A stretch of 64,000 nucleotides of DNA from Carettochelys insculpta (GCF_033958435.1 NC_134144.1:8116010-8180009); one strand, 5' to 3'. Numbered from the stretch's first letter, positions 1 through 10,754 are shown. Notes: generated from the sequence alone by a model not told the origin. Translations and numbers: made by a program.

Positions 1-99
1 ACCTGTGGATTAATAAAAGGCCAATTAATGCTGCCAATCCCCTCCTAAATGGTAAAGCTCTGCATCTTAATGTATTCGTTAACGAAGCCATTGTAAGAA

Positions 100-201
100 G
101 AACTGTTAGTGACTTTAAAAGGATTGCCCACACTTGGACCATACATGGAGGTCAAAATGTCGCATTTTGGCACTCCACCTAGGAAAGGTTGCAGACCCCT
201 G
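100..201 (-). mobile_element. hAT-type DNA transposon terminal fragment
   Basis: Read on the minus strand, the fragment starts with CAGGGGTCTGCAACCTTTC, which matches the CAGGGGTCNGCAACC inverted terminus of hAT-Charlie-type elements that also appears at 60425-60733. Only one end is visible, so the element is truncated toward lower coordinates. The internal part is unassigned. Confidence 0.5.
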
Positions 202-1304
202 GCCTACACCATGACAGATCAAAATAAAAACCAAACCAGCAGAAAGACTCAACAATAATCCAGGCAAGTGGGAGGAAAAAAAAACTTGAAAAACAAATAT
301 GTTCACAGCACAGCAGTAAATTCACAAGATATTAGGCACATGCAAACAACATGAGCGACAATGACACCCACAAATACGCCCTCACAGATAGTGCACCAGT
401 TTGTAGGCCAGACACAAAGAGACTTGACTCAAATTTTTGAATAATTGATCCAGAGTTATTACAGAAGGACTTTCACTGTAATTGCAGTAGGATCACATTA
501 CTGAAGAGCAACATGCCTAGAATTTCTGACATGCATGTATTATGAGTTCTATTAAGGGTGAAACAAACCAAAATCCCAGTTGCCCTATGGTAGAAAAGTA
601 CAAGCAGCAAAACCTAAGTCTTGCTGCCTAGGCAGCATTACTTCTCAGCCAGTCAACAAAGTGAGACACTATGAGGTGTGATATACCTGATTGCCTAGGA
701 GCAAGGAAACCAAAGATTTATGTACAGTGAGCAATCAAAAATACCACGTGATGGCTGAATTTTATTCTAACTCTTGGGCAACACAGCAGATCCCTTTCAG
801 ACAATAACAGCCGCTGCTGTTAAATGCCACAAGAAATAGTTTGCCCGGTAAGGAATTCCAGAGGGAGTAATTACAAAAATTAGCCCTCTGCTTGCCCATT
901 AGTGATTTGCACATTTGTGTCAGCAGAGTTTAAAGATGCCACATTAACTCTGCATGAAGGCCAATGTAATAGCAAAGCAGAAGCAGATTTCAAAATCACC
1001 AAGATGACACCGAAACATGTGGAATGCATTGCTGGAGTGGAGAAAGAAAGAAACAATCAGAAGAAGTGGGCAGTAGTCCAGCCAAAAGTCTCACTTCATT
1101 CTGTGTATAACCTAAAGGGTGGTTTTCTGTATATTTCACGTCTGCAGTCGTGGAAAAGGTTAGGGGGAAAACAAAGCAGTGGAAAGAGCAAGAAGACTGT
1201 TAGGACAATTCAAGAAGGATACTGATCAAGTAGAAGGTTCAGAGAAGAACCGTGAGCAATATTAAAATATTCAAATGTGCCTTATAGAGAAACTAAATAT
1301 ATCG
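202..1304. other. No gene or clear repeat recognised
   Basis: A-rich sequence without a recognisable transposon end, tRNA or exon. A 107-codon frame at 902-1225 (+) is lysine- and glutamine-rich, has no family signature and no splice context, and is treated as chance. Confidence 0.5.
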
Positions 1305-1610
1305 AGCTCCTTGAGTCAAACCAAGTGAAGGTTAAGAGAAGAGGTGACTTGGTTACAATCTACAAGTACTTAACACAGGGAACAAATATGAGATATAACA
1401 TGATCCAATGACTGGAAGCTGAATTTAGACAAATTGAGCCTGGAATTAAGAGACACAATTTTAAGAGTGACTACAATTACCCATTTGACCAGCTTATCAA
1501 ATGTCATGATGGATTCTCCATCACTGACTTTTTTTTTTTAAATTGAGACTGGATGGTTTCCTAAAAGATCTGCTTTAATAATTACTTTGTGGAAAAAGTG
1601 CTAAAAAAAG
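1305..1610 (+). mobile_element. CR1 LINE, ORF2 C-terminus/3' region
   Basis: The plus strand follows the end of reptile CR1 ORF2. A frame reads DLVTIYKYLTQG, the usual 'lvtiYkYL.G' block near the CR1 C-terminus. After it come the GATTCTCCATCACTG segment and an 'ACTGGATGGTTTCCTAAAAG' segment of the CR1 3' end. The element is truncated at both ends and carries stops, so it is inactive. Confidence 0.7.
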
Positions 1611-1684
1611 GACAGAAGAAATTACCACATTGGTCTTTTCTGGACTTGGAATAGATGACTACAAGCCAGATGTAATGACAAAGC

Positions 1685-1909
1685 CATAGGTGGAAAAAGT
1701 ACCCCCAAAAGTTACTTAAGTAAAAGTACAGCTGTTTGGGAGGGGGTGTACTTAAGTACAGGTCATCAGTGTCCTGCTGGAAAACAACTTGAGTAAAAGT
1801 GCACGCGCGCACACACATGAGTGGGGACACATCACATCTTGAGTGTACTCAAGTATCAGGTGCACTTTTACTCAATTAACTTTTTAGATAGTTTTTTTTT
1901 CTGCCTCTG
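1685..1909. mobile_element. Tol2-like hAT miniature element (225 bp)
   Basis: The ends are imperfect inverted repeats: CATAGGTGGAAAAAGTAC on the left, and CAGAGGCAG followed by an A run on the reverse complement of the right. The interior holds several copies, in both orientations, of the AAGTAC / ACTTAAGTAAAAGTAC / ACTTGAGTAAAAGT motif that fills the subterminal regions of Tol2-group hAT elements. The flanks GACAAAGC (1677-1684) and GACCAAAC (1910-1917) match at 6 of 8 bases, as a decayed 8-bp hAT target duplication would. There is no transposase, so it is non-autonomous. Confidence 0.75.
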
Positions 1910-1988
1910 GACCAAACAAGAGATGTACTTCAGCTGTATGTGAACCCACATGCTTCCTGTTTATGGCTCTCTCATGTACTTCCACTGA

Positions 1989-2197
1989 TCATTTTTTTCT
2001 GATTTGTCCTCCTTGATTACTGTTTTTGGTTGTCTATGCCTGAAATATTAAGTCTGTTCTGGTCTGGCTGTGTCCTGAAGAAGTGGGTCTGTCCCACGAA
2101 AGCTCACCTAATAAACTATTTTGCTAGTCTTTAAAGTGCTACTTGACTGCTTTTTGTTTTGATAGTATATAGACTAGCACTGCTCCCTCTCTGTTAC
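1989..2197 (+). mobile_element. Penelope-like element terminal repeat (5'-truncated)
   Basis: This copy is nearly collinear with 12365-12573, which lies directly downstream of a PLE endonuclease frame. It runs from a TTTTTTTCTGATTTGTC start through the hammerhead-like core at 2075-2101 to the end ...AGACTAGCAC...CTCTGTTAC. The coding part is missing and no target duplication is evident. It begins only about 80 bp after the Tol2-like element at 1685-1909. Confidence 0.75.
2075..2101 (+). ncRNA. Hammerhead-ribozyme-like core in PLE terminal repeat
   Basis: Seen: CTGAAGA (2075-2081, matching the CUGANGA box), one extra A, GTGGG (2083-2087), loop TCTGT, CCCAC (2093-2097), then GAAA (2098-2101). 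This is the conserved core order of a hammerhead: box, helix II, GAAA. PLE terminal repeats are known to carry hammerhead motifs. Caveats: the extra A before helix II is not canonical, helix III would be only about 3 bp, and no convincing helix I partner was found, so activity is unproven. Confidence 0.45.
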
Positions 2198-3164
2198 TGT
2201 CTATGACCTTGGCACTTACTGCCTTTTGTGTACCAGTATAGTTTGATTTGCCACTACTATCACTTTCTATAAACTTCCAAAAGACAAAGGTTGCAAACAA
2301 ACCCCACCTTCACAGCTTCAGATCCAGAGAGTCTAGCAGAACTGGGCAATGATTCCAAAACAAGACCAGTTGATACAGGGAATATCAGTAAAGCAACCAA
2401 CACAGAAGTCAATGAAATCTGAGGATATACCTCCAAAAAGGACCAGAAAAACACACACACACACACACGTGGCAAAAGCAATGCCTTCCCACTGCTGTAT
2501 TTACTCAAATTATCTAGCAGTTTCCAATAATTTTTTCTACCGCCATCTAAAAGGAAAGAATTTAACTATTCAGTTTTGCCACAGGAAGATATATAAGAGC
2601 TATATAGAAATCCATATGTGCATATCTAATGAGATGTATATAGTCCATTAGAATAATGCCATCTATTGGAATAATGGAATATCTCATTTTGTTATGTTTG
2701 TAAATTCAAGAAAATCATTATTGCTACATTGTAAGGAACTTCCTGGCCATTGCATTTAGCAGCTTAAGAGGAGAACACATTTATTTAAAATTTGGGAGCC
2801 AATTATACCATGTGTTGTGATTGTAACTGATGGCGAGCTCCAGCTGAAAGCTAAAGATTGAAGTCTCAATTTCCTGAGATGAGCAAAATGATGAATGGAA
2901 CATCAATCCCAGAAACACTGCATTTTCTGCTGAGCTGTTCTGATTTATGTTATTTATGCTGTACCACTTGACAACCAATAGAACATTGTAAACCCTAATA
3001 AATGCCATTCTGAATGCATGAGCTTAAAATAATGTAAACTCTATTTAACTCCACCATGAAGCCTCTAGGGGTCCCATGCTAGTCCCAAGCCTGGATAAAG
3101 GAGGCTGGTTGGTCAGATGAGTGTTGATGCGCTGATTGTAAAACAACAATACCAATGAAATCTG
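2198..3164. other. No gene recognised; contains a short (CA)n
   Basis: Mostly AT-rich unassigned sequence. A (CA) run lies at 2450-2468. Frames at 2260-2508 (-), 2349-2651 (+) and 2781-3008 (-) have no family signature. Confidence 0.5.
2450..2468. repeat. (CA)n microsatellite
   Basis: A run of about nine AC dinucleotides. Confidence 0.9.
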
Positions 3165-3431
3165 ATGCCAGTACGATTAACTGATAACAGATGCCGGCTT
3201 GGGCGTTGCCTGGATAAACAAGGTCTGCGATACCAGTCAAGCAATACTCTGGTATTCTCCATAATGGACAGCTCCAACAGTAGAGGCAGACCTCACAGAG
3301 AATGGGTAGGTGGTATAGTAGATTGCTACAGAGCTGGTCTACAGAAACTCAGCCACTCCACACTGGACAGGGAAAGATGGAAGGCATCGGACACCAAGGG
3401 GCACTGAATTCATGGTTGTGGATGATGATGA
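3165..3431 (+). pseudogene. Non-LTR retrotransposon ORF C-terminus and 3' tail, copy A
   Basis: An 80-codon frame (3165-3407) contains GRPHREWVGGIVDCYRAG followed by TLDRERW. This is the 'GRP..W..DI......A.DR..W' pattern found at the C-terminus of many non-LTR retrotransposon polyproteins. The copy ends in a GATGATGATGA tail (3421-3431). The same protein block and tail recur at 45166-45388, so this is a dispersed family. Its clade is unresolved (RTE-like is possible) and the 5' end is truncated. Confidence 0.6.
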
Positions 3432-4121
3432 AACCCTATTTACTCTTACATACCTCCCTCTCATTCAATAGACTAATGGCAATGACAAATATATATTTGG
3501 TGCCCTCCACTACCTTGCTGTCAGAGTGGGTTTGCACTTGATACAATATTCACCAGTTCACTGTCCTGCCCAATTTTAAATTTCCTTTTCTCATTGCTCT
3601 GCTGGGACTGTCTAAGACTGAGATTTTTGAGCAGTGAGTCAGGACACGGAACAACTTCCAGGCACAAATTCACTATGTTGAGAATGATGCTGAGATTTCA
3701 GAACAATAACATGAAATATAGAACAGGCCATCCCCTTCAATAGGCTACAAGATGAATAGCATATGGACTTATTATACACAATACAGTACTACGCAGCTCT
3801 GCCAGATAACCAGATTGCTCGCTAGTCGACATGATGAAGAAACGAGAACCTCAGCCATTCAGAGTTCTGCCTGGTCATAAAATAGAGAGTAAATTTTAAA
3901 AACTCTTTTCGGGTGAAATAGTTTATGTTTGGCAGATCCAAACGGTGAGGCTAAAAATCAAAGCCAAAAATAAAAGAGGACATGGGCAGTGTGGAGTAGC
4001 AGCATGACATGGCAATGTTAGCTTGAAACTTGGTATTTGTAAAGCTCTTTCAAGTTCTAAAAAAACCAATTACTGAAAATCTCAATTATCTCATGCGTTA
4101 CAAGGATAATTTCCCAACTTT
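3432..4121. other. No gene or clear repeat recognised
   Basis: No transposon termini, tRNA or exon-like frame recognised. Confidence 0.45.
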
Positions 4122-4321
4122 GGGAGATATACATACATATCCCATAGAACTGGAAGGGACCTTGAGAAGTCATTGAGTCCAGTCCCCTCTACTCACAGCA
4201 GGACCTATCACCCTCCTTGACAATTTTTTTTTTTAAACCTAACCAGCCCCAGAACTTTAAAAGGCCCCATCAAGGCCTCAGGTTTACAGAGGCAGTGCTC
4301 TAATCACTGAGATAGCCTCTC
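4122..4321 (-). mobile_element. tRNA-derived SINE with CR1-type 3' tail
   Basis: Read on the minus strand, a tRNA-like head comes first (GGCTATCTCAGTGATTAGAG, box-A-like) and an unrelated body follows. The CR1-type end then reads TCCTGCTGTGAG...GGACTGGACTCAATGAC...CCCTTCCAGTTC and closes with a short TATCTCC-like tail. This tRNA-head/CR1-tail structure is known for tortoise Pol III SINEs, which borrow CR1 machinery for retroposition. The body contains a poly-A run (a T run at 4226-4236 on the plus strand). It is diverged from the copy at 39622-39814. Confidence 0.7.
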
Positions 4322-4450
4322 TTTGATATTCATAGGAATGGTGCCCATCCCACTGAATTTACTCTTTCCACAGGTCCTATTTATGATAGTTGACCTCCCC
4401 CATCACCTTCTTTCTCCTCCTACACCCCACATTTAGTATATAAACGTCCT

Positions 4451-4785
4451 GGCTATGTCTATACTACAGAGGTCTTTTGAAATAAGCCCTTCTGGCAGAT
4501 CTCCTTCAGAAGATCTTCTTTCGAAAGAGAGCATTAACACAGCCCCGGCTCTTTTGAAAGGCCAGGCCAGCGATTGAAAAATCAGGCCTCATGAGGACTG
4601 GTCTTTCCAGAAAGGGGGCTGCACAGCATCTAGACATGTTTTTTTTTTGAAAGCTTTCGAAAGTGGTCGCTCTTCCTGAAACGGGAAAGGAAGAGAGATT
4701 TCAAAAGGAGCACCGCATTCATTCAATTTACTTCTGAAAGACCACTTTGTGTGTGTAGAAAGAACTTGCTAGTGTAGATGTAGCC
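4451..4785. mobile_element. MITE with GGCTATGTCTAYACTA termini
   Basis: The left end reads GGCTATGTCTATACTAC and the right end is its inverted counterpart AGTGTAGATGTAGCC. The interior is rich in TTTCGAAAG/CTTTTGAAA blocks and has no coding capacity. A GGC-x-x-x-GTCTACAC terminus recurs in the MITEs at 18115, 20192, 28115 and 54733. The superfamily (hAT or Harbinger) is unresolved. Confidence 0.6.
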
Positions 4786-5949
4786 CTTGTGTTCTCATTT
4801 TTCAAAATCTCATGAAGTGGGTCATACCCACGGAAGGGCATTGCCTAGTGAATAAAATTGTTAGTCTTTCAAGTGCTAGAGGACTGTTTGTTTGTTCATT
4901 CCTTTGTTTCTGTGAATTGCTGAAAAATGCTATTATTGGATTGACTCAACATCTGTTTTGCTTAGTAATGATAAATACAGCTAGTGGGAAAAACCATGGT
5001 AATAGGATCCATGTTGCCTACTTTAAAATCTAATCACCATCTCCATCTCAACAACAGTTTTCTAGAAATGCTGGCGTGAATGGAGCAACAGGCGGTCACT
5101 TTGCTGGCAGTAACATTCTCTTTGTGTTGTACTTCATTGGGGAGAGAAATTACAGCACACTCCGCCTGCTGGTGCCCTCCCATCGCGGCATTTACTCAAG
5201 CCCGTCTGTAAGTAGGTTCTGATCGGTCACAGCTCAGCATGAGCAGGAGGACACAGCTTGGCTCATGTGCCTCTCGCTTGGCTCTGCTGATCAGTGATAG
5301 GCTGTCTCTTGAGCAATGGGGTTTTGACAGGCAGGGAAGATGCAGTTTTAAACACAGTGTAGCGAACCAGATTTAATTACAGGCCCGGCTGTCAGTGGGA
5401 GTTGCAAGAGCTCTACATCTTTGAGAATCAGCCCAATAATTTAGGCACAGAGTTTTAGAATCCAAGTACCTGACTCCCAGACATGCTGAGCCTCTGCTGC
5501 ATCTATTGAAGTCAATGGATGTGGTGGGTACTCAGGACCTCTCAAACTCAGTTCCCAAGAGTGCATAAGCCTCCATGGCATGACTGGCATCTTTATTTCA
5601 TTTATTTTCATAATCTGAGCACAGCAACTGCAAACAAAAACTTAACAAAATTATTCTCCCCCCCCCAGTGACAAACTTCTCTTTCCTGCCCCCCTACCCC
5701 CGCCACAAATGTGAAACCTGGGAACACTGAGGAGTTCAAATGGCTTCTCGAAAGGGTCAGACATGCTTGGATTTTGGGGACAATAAGCATTAAGTGGATT
5801 TCCTGGAGAATCCTTGGCAGTAGCTAATGCAAATTCCACAACCCCCCTATGCAGAAGCCATCTTCTGGAACTGCACCCTGAAAACAGGGCCATTACAGAG
5901 CAGCTAGACACATGCAGCTAGCCCATGCCACCTGACTCTAAGATACTCG
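4786..5949. other. No gene recognised
   Basis: Mixed-composition sequence with C-runs near 5660-5702. Overlapping minus frames at 5608-5911 follow the C-rich bias and carry no domain. No transposon ends identified. Confidence 0.45.
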
Positions 5950-6075
5950 GGTAATTGCATTGTAGACATTCAGGCTTCAGCTGCAACCCAAGATCTAGAA
6001 CTCTATCCTGTTCCCCATTACAGGGTCCTAGAGCCCAGACTCCAGCCCAAATGTCTACAACATGATTAAACAGTC
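5950..6075. mobile_element. Palindromic MITE fragment
   Basis: Inverted arms face each other: TTGTAGACATTCAGGCTTCAG-like on the left (from about 5959) and the complement of TTGTAGACATTTGGGCTGGAG on the right (about 6040-6062), enclosing an AGGGTCC centre. This is the core of the MITE family also seen at 28412-28575 and 60948-61052. Confidence 0.5.
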
Positions 6076-6730
6076 CACTGCCCTGAGCCCCAGCAGTGGA
6101 TTTGTAATTGCAGTACTGACATATCCAAGCTAATTATTGCCTGTTGCAGGAATCAGGAGTTTGATAAAGAAACAGGTGAACTGCGCAATCGGGATCTGGT
6201 TCCTGATCTAAAAGCTCACCTTACCCAGGGAGCAAAGCCAAGCCTAAAAGTATGAAAGATTGACCGCTAGCAGAGACTTGGATTGGGGCTTGAGATGACC
6301 TCTGGTTAGCTTTTGGCACGCTTGTAGATTTGTCTGTTGTTTTGTACATGGGCTGTCCATAGTGCTTTTGCAGCAAGAATTAAGGTGCTTGCTTAGAAAG
6401 CACCAGGAAGGTGTATTATGACAGTTGGCAACATATCCTTCATTGTCCTTGGAGAGAAAGCACAGAGGCAGTACTGGCATTTAGGCATACTAGATTCCTC
6501 GGGACATTGCAGTGTATGACAGGGGTCCGCACAGCCTTAAAACCCCGATCAGGCAAGCGAGCGAGAGATCCAAGTCTCCAGCCACAACAGGCGACAGCGG
6601 GGAGCTGGAAGCCTTAAGAGCATACCCTCAAGAGACCGCAGAGGGGAAATACAGATGCAGTTACCTTGAAACTGGGACACCCTTCCCCTAATCCCCAAGA
6701 TAGTAACACAAAAACCCAAGCAGCAGCATA
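6076..6730. other. No gene; possible hAT 5' end near 6520
   Basis: A CAGGGGTCCGCACAGCC stretch at about 6520 resembles the hAT terminus at 60425 but no partner end is visible. Frames at 6244-6617 carry no domain. Confidence 0.35.
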
Positions 6731-6830
6731 GAATCATAGAACACTAGAATTGGAAGGGACTCAAGAAGTCATCAAATCCAGTTTCCTACCCTCACAGCAG
6801 GACCATGCACCATCTATCGGGCACAGTTTG
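6731..6830 (-). mobile_element. CR1 3' tail (or CR1-tailed SINE end)
   Basis: AATCATAGAACACTAGAATT followed by GGAAGGGACTCAAGAAGTC is the reverse complement of the CR1 3' terminus (GACCTCCTGAGGTCCCTTCC...ATTCTATGATT). It continues into the GCAGGACCA block and is truncated at both sides. Confidence 0.7.
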
Positions 6831-6898
6831 ATTTACGGTACCTTTGCACTCCCATCTACTTTTTCTCTATATACTGTGGTGAGAGTGGCCATATGAGT

Positions 6899-7010
6899 AT
6901 CATAGAGGGTTGGAAGAGACCTCACGAAGTCATCAAGTCCACCCCATTGATCAAAGCAGGACCAACCCCAACGAACTCTTCCCAGTCTGAGCTTTGTCAA
7001 GCTGGCACCT
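6899..7010 (-). mobile_element. CR1 3' tail
   Basis: TATCATAGAGGGTTGGAAGA, then GACCTCACGAAGTCATCAAG, AAGCAGGACCAACCCC and GCTTTGTCAAGCTGG match the reverse complement of the CR1 3' end. It lies about 70 bp from the previous CR1 tail in the same orientation but is a distinct copy. Confidence 0.75.
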
Positions 7011-8457
7011 AGCTAGCTAAGTTACAAAAGCTGAAAGAGAAGCTGTTTCTCTTATTTGTTCTATAAAGTGTATACTTATTGTACTAAATAAAAGAGCAGC
7101 AATGCTTCAGGCAATGGGCGGGGGGGCAGTGTTTGATAACATTTCTGTTCGTTCAGCAGATGGTGCTAGAAGAACTCACAGGAAAGAATGCCCATCTTAC
7201 AGCTGTCAGAGAATTGTGGGTACGTAAAAGCCACATGAGGTATTAACTTAAGCGTGCATGAGTTGAGAGATATGCAGCAAAGATGCTGTGTGTGTGTGCA
7301 CATGTGTGTGTTAATACCAATGCTTCTGATTGTGTAAATACTCAAGTGCTGGTGCCACACCATGGCTGCTTTCTGTAGTGATAGCACTGTCAGCCATAGC
7401 CTTGTTTACCAGTTTTAATTTGTACTTTCCTTGCTAGCAGCAGAGTGCAAATGCTGTCTAAGGTAACTCATGCGTAAGATCCTAAGAAAAGCATGTGACA
7501 CACAAACGACTCAGGCCTTATGATGTGAAGAAAAACTCCAGGCCATTTATAATTAATGGCTGTTCATTACAAATTTCACAGGGTTAGTACCTAAGACCTT
7601 ACGAAGCAGAGGTCCGTGACAAGCTTGCAGGTATGACAGATAGGCAGTTCCTGCCAGGAATTGATTTTCTTAGAGTTGACTAAAACACATTATGAAGTTA
7701 GAGGTGCAGGAAGTTTTCTGTAGGGTCATTTTTATCTATTAGTAGCTCCAAAAAATCCTTCACAATCTTGCAGAGAAAAAAAATAATAAAACAGAGATAG
7801 TGCTCCAGAGTAATCACAAATATTTACAATGACATGTTGATTATGCCAGCAGTGGCCCTCATATTATCCTTACAAACACCAGGATTATTTCTTTAATTAT
7901 ATTATTACTGCAGCCATGGAGTGTTTTATTGGTGAAACAGAGGAAATTGTTTTGCAAGGAGACTGCCTGTACTTTTATCTATGGAGTACATTGGTGATTT
8001 AAAAAGAATAAAGGCAGAACTCAACTAGACTCGGTCAGGTTGGAACATAATCATCAATTAATGTCAGAGCAGCACCGTGAAGACAAAGATCTATGGAAGT
8101 GCAGGGTGTGAACATTAGTGTCTCATCATAGTTCTGCTGAAAGGAAAGACAGCTGGGAAGTGGAAAAAGCCATATCAGGAAGGTCTTGATTTAGAGCTGT
8201 TATCTGTCTGTCCCAGCCCAAGTGCACCGAGAGTGATGAAAGCTCAAGGAGCATTCCCCTTCCCACTTGCGATGCACAGATGAAAAGGGGCTGGGAGGAA
8301 AACCAAGCTAGCACCTCATGAGCACTAGGGTGTCTAAAATCCCCAGCTTGGGTTTGTTACCTCTGATCTGAAAGTGGTCTGCAAGAGAAGTGTCTGTATG
8401 CATGTTATGTATATGTGCATGACAGCTAGAGCGCTATCTAGAGGCACAGTAGAACAC
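7011..8457. other. No gene recognised; short (TG)n near 7290
   Basis: Unassigned sequence with interrupted TG repeats at 7288-7311. No recognisable ORF, RNA gene or transposon terminus. Confidence 0.5.
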
Positions 8458-9185
8458 GTAGGGTGGGGAACCCAAGGCCCAAAGGCCAAATCTGCCTTGT
8501 GGTGTCCCTGGATGCAGCCTGCAAGGCTTGGAGTTTGCACCGCCCCATAGGGCTGGAAGCTAGCGCTCATGCTCCAGCCAGGCGGGGAGCACCGTAGGGG
8601 GAGTGCCTGGGCCAGCTGGCTCAGACCGTAGCAGGCTGGAGGAGCCCTGATCCAGACAAGCTGATCCAGACAAGCTGCTGGCGTATCTGGCCTACGGGCT
8701 CTGTCTGGCAAGGGAAGAAGCGACTCTGCCTGCTACAAGGAAGCTCTGTGCAGTCACCTGCCTCCCCGCTTCTCTCCCCTTGGGTGATCATGGCCAGCGA
8801 GAGGGGCTGGGTATGCTTTCAGCAAGAAGTACTTCCTTGTGGCACGCAGAGCTACGTGGAGCCCTTGGCAATCACTGCCCCCCAGGAGTTGTGCCAGGTA
8901 GGTACCTGTGCCCCCACTCCTTGCCCCTTCTGCCCAGAGCCTGCACGGCCAGCCTGCTCCTGCACCCTCCCTCCACTCCAAACTCCTCACCCCACCCCAG
9001 TCTTGCTCCTTCCCTCCCACCCTGATCCCAACCCCTACTTCCATCCTGATCCTGTGACCTCCTTCCCACCCAGACCCCACACCCCCAAGCCATTCCTGCA
9101 CCCTTCCTCCTGCCCATAACCTGCACCCCAAGCTCACTCCTAAACCCCACCTCCTGCCAGCCCCCTCATCCCCACCACAGCCCAT
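8458..9185 (+). mobile_element. GC-rich hAT-like element, 5' half
   Basis: The element starts GTAGGGTGGGGAACCCAAGG followed by CCCAAAGGCC, a diverged form of the GGGTGGGNAAACTATGGCCCG terminus of a hAT family common in turtles. After about 400 bp it enters a C-rich region (8880-9180) of imperfect CCTGCACCC/CCCCAACCCC units. The long frames here on both strands (up to 143 codons at 8754-9185) come from this low-complexity composition. The 3' end is not seen. Confidence 0.5.
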
Positions 9186-10080
9186 GCTCTGGGATCAACA
9201 TAAGCGAATAAATAAATAAAAAAAAAAAGACAGCGATTCTGGATGGAAATATGGGCATTATGTGAGAGGTTACCCTTCAAGCATTCTGGGCCCAGCCCAA
9301 AACAGATCACGCCAGGAGCCTGGACATTTGCATGAGCACTGAAAAAGCTGCTACCTTTGGAGCTCTTTTCTGAACTAAACTCCTGAGCACTCAGGTAATT
9401 TGTTCCTGGGCACTTTAGCATTATCAGGATTCCTGCACTCACGCTAATGCACCTGACAACGGCAGGGGTACAATCTAGCAGTCACTGTTGCAAAGTGCAG
9501 CTATTACCTTGAAGCCTACCCTGTAGGATGTGACAGATTTGTTTCTCTGGCCAGCTCTGAGTCTTTCACAGCTCTGCTGTCCATTGATTATCTGGAGTGT
9601 CATGTATTATTTATTGAAATTTCCTACCCACAATGGACTAAACACCTGTTTTATTACAGACTGTACATTTACTTAAGTATAACAATAACCCAGAAGAACT
9701 GAAAATACCTGTGTCATCAGCATCTCTCTTTACCTGGGCATAGCAGTCCCAAAATCACAATCAAACCACATCTGCATCTGCAGTGCTCCTCCCTAAATGC
9801 ATCCAAGGGTTTGTTAAAGAGCCATCAGCTTTGTAGTTCAAACAATTAGCATGCCAAGAAAAAAAAAAGTCAGGAACCTGCTGGGAAACTTGAGATGGCC
9901 AGACCTCCGAGAGACCCTGGGCCAGACTCAGATCCCATTAGTTCAGTGCAACACTCACAATTACCTTGGCGTAAGGCAAGGCCAAGCATCTTCAGAGTCT
10001 GAAAATGACAGACATTAAAGCCGTTCCTCCCAGAAGTGGAAAGTGATCACGAGCCTCATTCTTCCCTGACATTAATGGAA
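9186..10080. other. No gene recognised
   Basis: An AAATAAATAAATAAA/poly-A patch lies at about 9206-9229 and the rest is unassigned. No transposon ends found. Confidence 0.45.
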
Positions 10081-10114
10081 GGGGTGGGGGGGCCTTGGCG
10101 GGGAGGGGGCTGGG
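10081..10114 (+). repeat. G-quadruplex-prone G tract
   Basis: G runs of 4, 7, 4, 5 and 3 occur within 34 bases on the plus strand, separated by 1-7 bases, which fits the G3+N1-7 quadruplex pattern. It sits at the inner end of the inverted hAT half. Confidence 0.6.
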
Positions 10115-10754
10115 TGCAGAAGGGAATTCGGGGTAGGTGATTCGGGTATGTGCGGTCAGGAGGAAATTTAGGTGACGGAGGGGGTTGACTTGGGACGGGG
10201 GTGAAGGGACTGAAGAGTCTGGGAAGGGGTTGGGTAGAGAGGATTTTGACCTGGGGGAGAGGTGGAGTGGGGAGCAGAGGGTATGGGTGGAAGAGGGGAT
10301 TGTGATCTAAGGCAAGGGACTAGGGTGCGTGAGGGGGTGGGTTGTTTAGGGCAGGCTCTGAGTGGGAGGCATTTAGTGCAGGTAGCTCCCAGCCATTAGC
10401 CCTGCAGGACCCTCAGGCTCCCATCTGCCAGGGCCCCTCATGCCACTCACAGAAGCCAGCTGCTAGGGCCAGCATGCGCGTCTCTGCACGACACGCTCCT
10501 AGGTGAGCAGTGGGTCTCCACACGCTGCATGTACCTGCAGACATTGCCCCTGCAGCTCCGACTGGCCACTTTATGGCCCATGGGAACTGCAAGGATTGTG
10601 CTGGTGGCAGGGCAGCGTGCAGAGACCTCCTCCCCCAAGGAGCACACTGCACAGACACACACGTGCTGGTGCATGGAGCTATAGCAGCTAGGGATCCTCA
10701 CCCTGCGTCCTGCTAGGCCATGACAGGCTGGATACAAATATTTTCCACCCCTAC
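10081..10754 (-). mobile_element. GC-rich hAT-like element, 5' half, inverted
   Basis: On the minus strand it starts GTAGGGGTGGAAAATATTTG and runs through a body similar in character to 8458-9185 (CCAATGGGAGCTGCAGGGGC-like blocks) into a C-rich tract, seen as the G-rich plus strand at 10081-10350. The orientation is opposite to 8458-9185, so the two termini face outward. Flanks at the two outer ends do not match, so this is not one intact insertion. Confidence 0.5.

Noticed and set aside
2600..2700. Possible inverted repeat AATGAGAT...ATCTCATT
   Set aside because: Pairing needs several indels and the flanks do not match; too weak to call an element.
8754..9185. 143-codon minus frame rich in Gly/Trp/Arg with an overlapping 123-codon plus frame
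   Set aside because: Composition artefact of the C-rich interior of a hAT-like element.
8458..10754. A single 2.3-kb hAT transposon with long inverted termini
   Set aside because: Outer 8-bp flanks do not match and no transposase frame lies between the halves.
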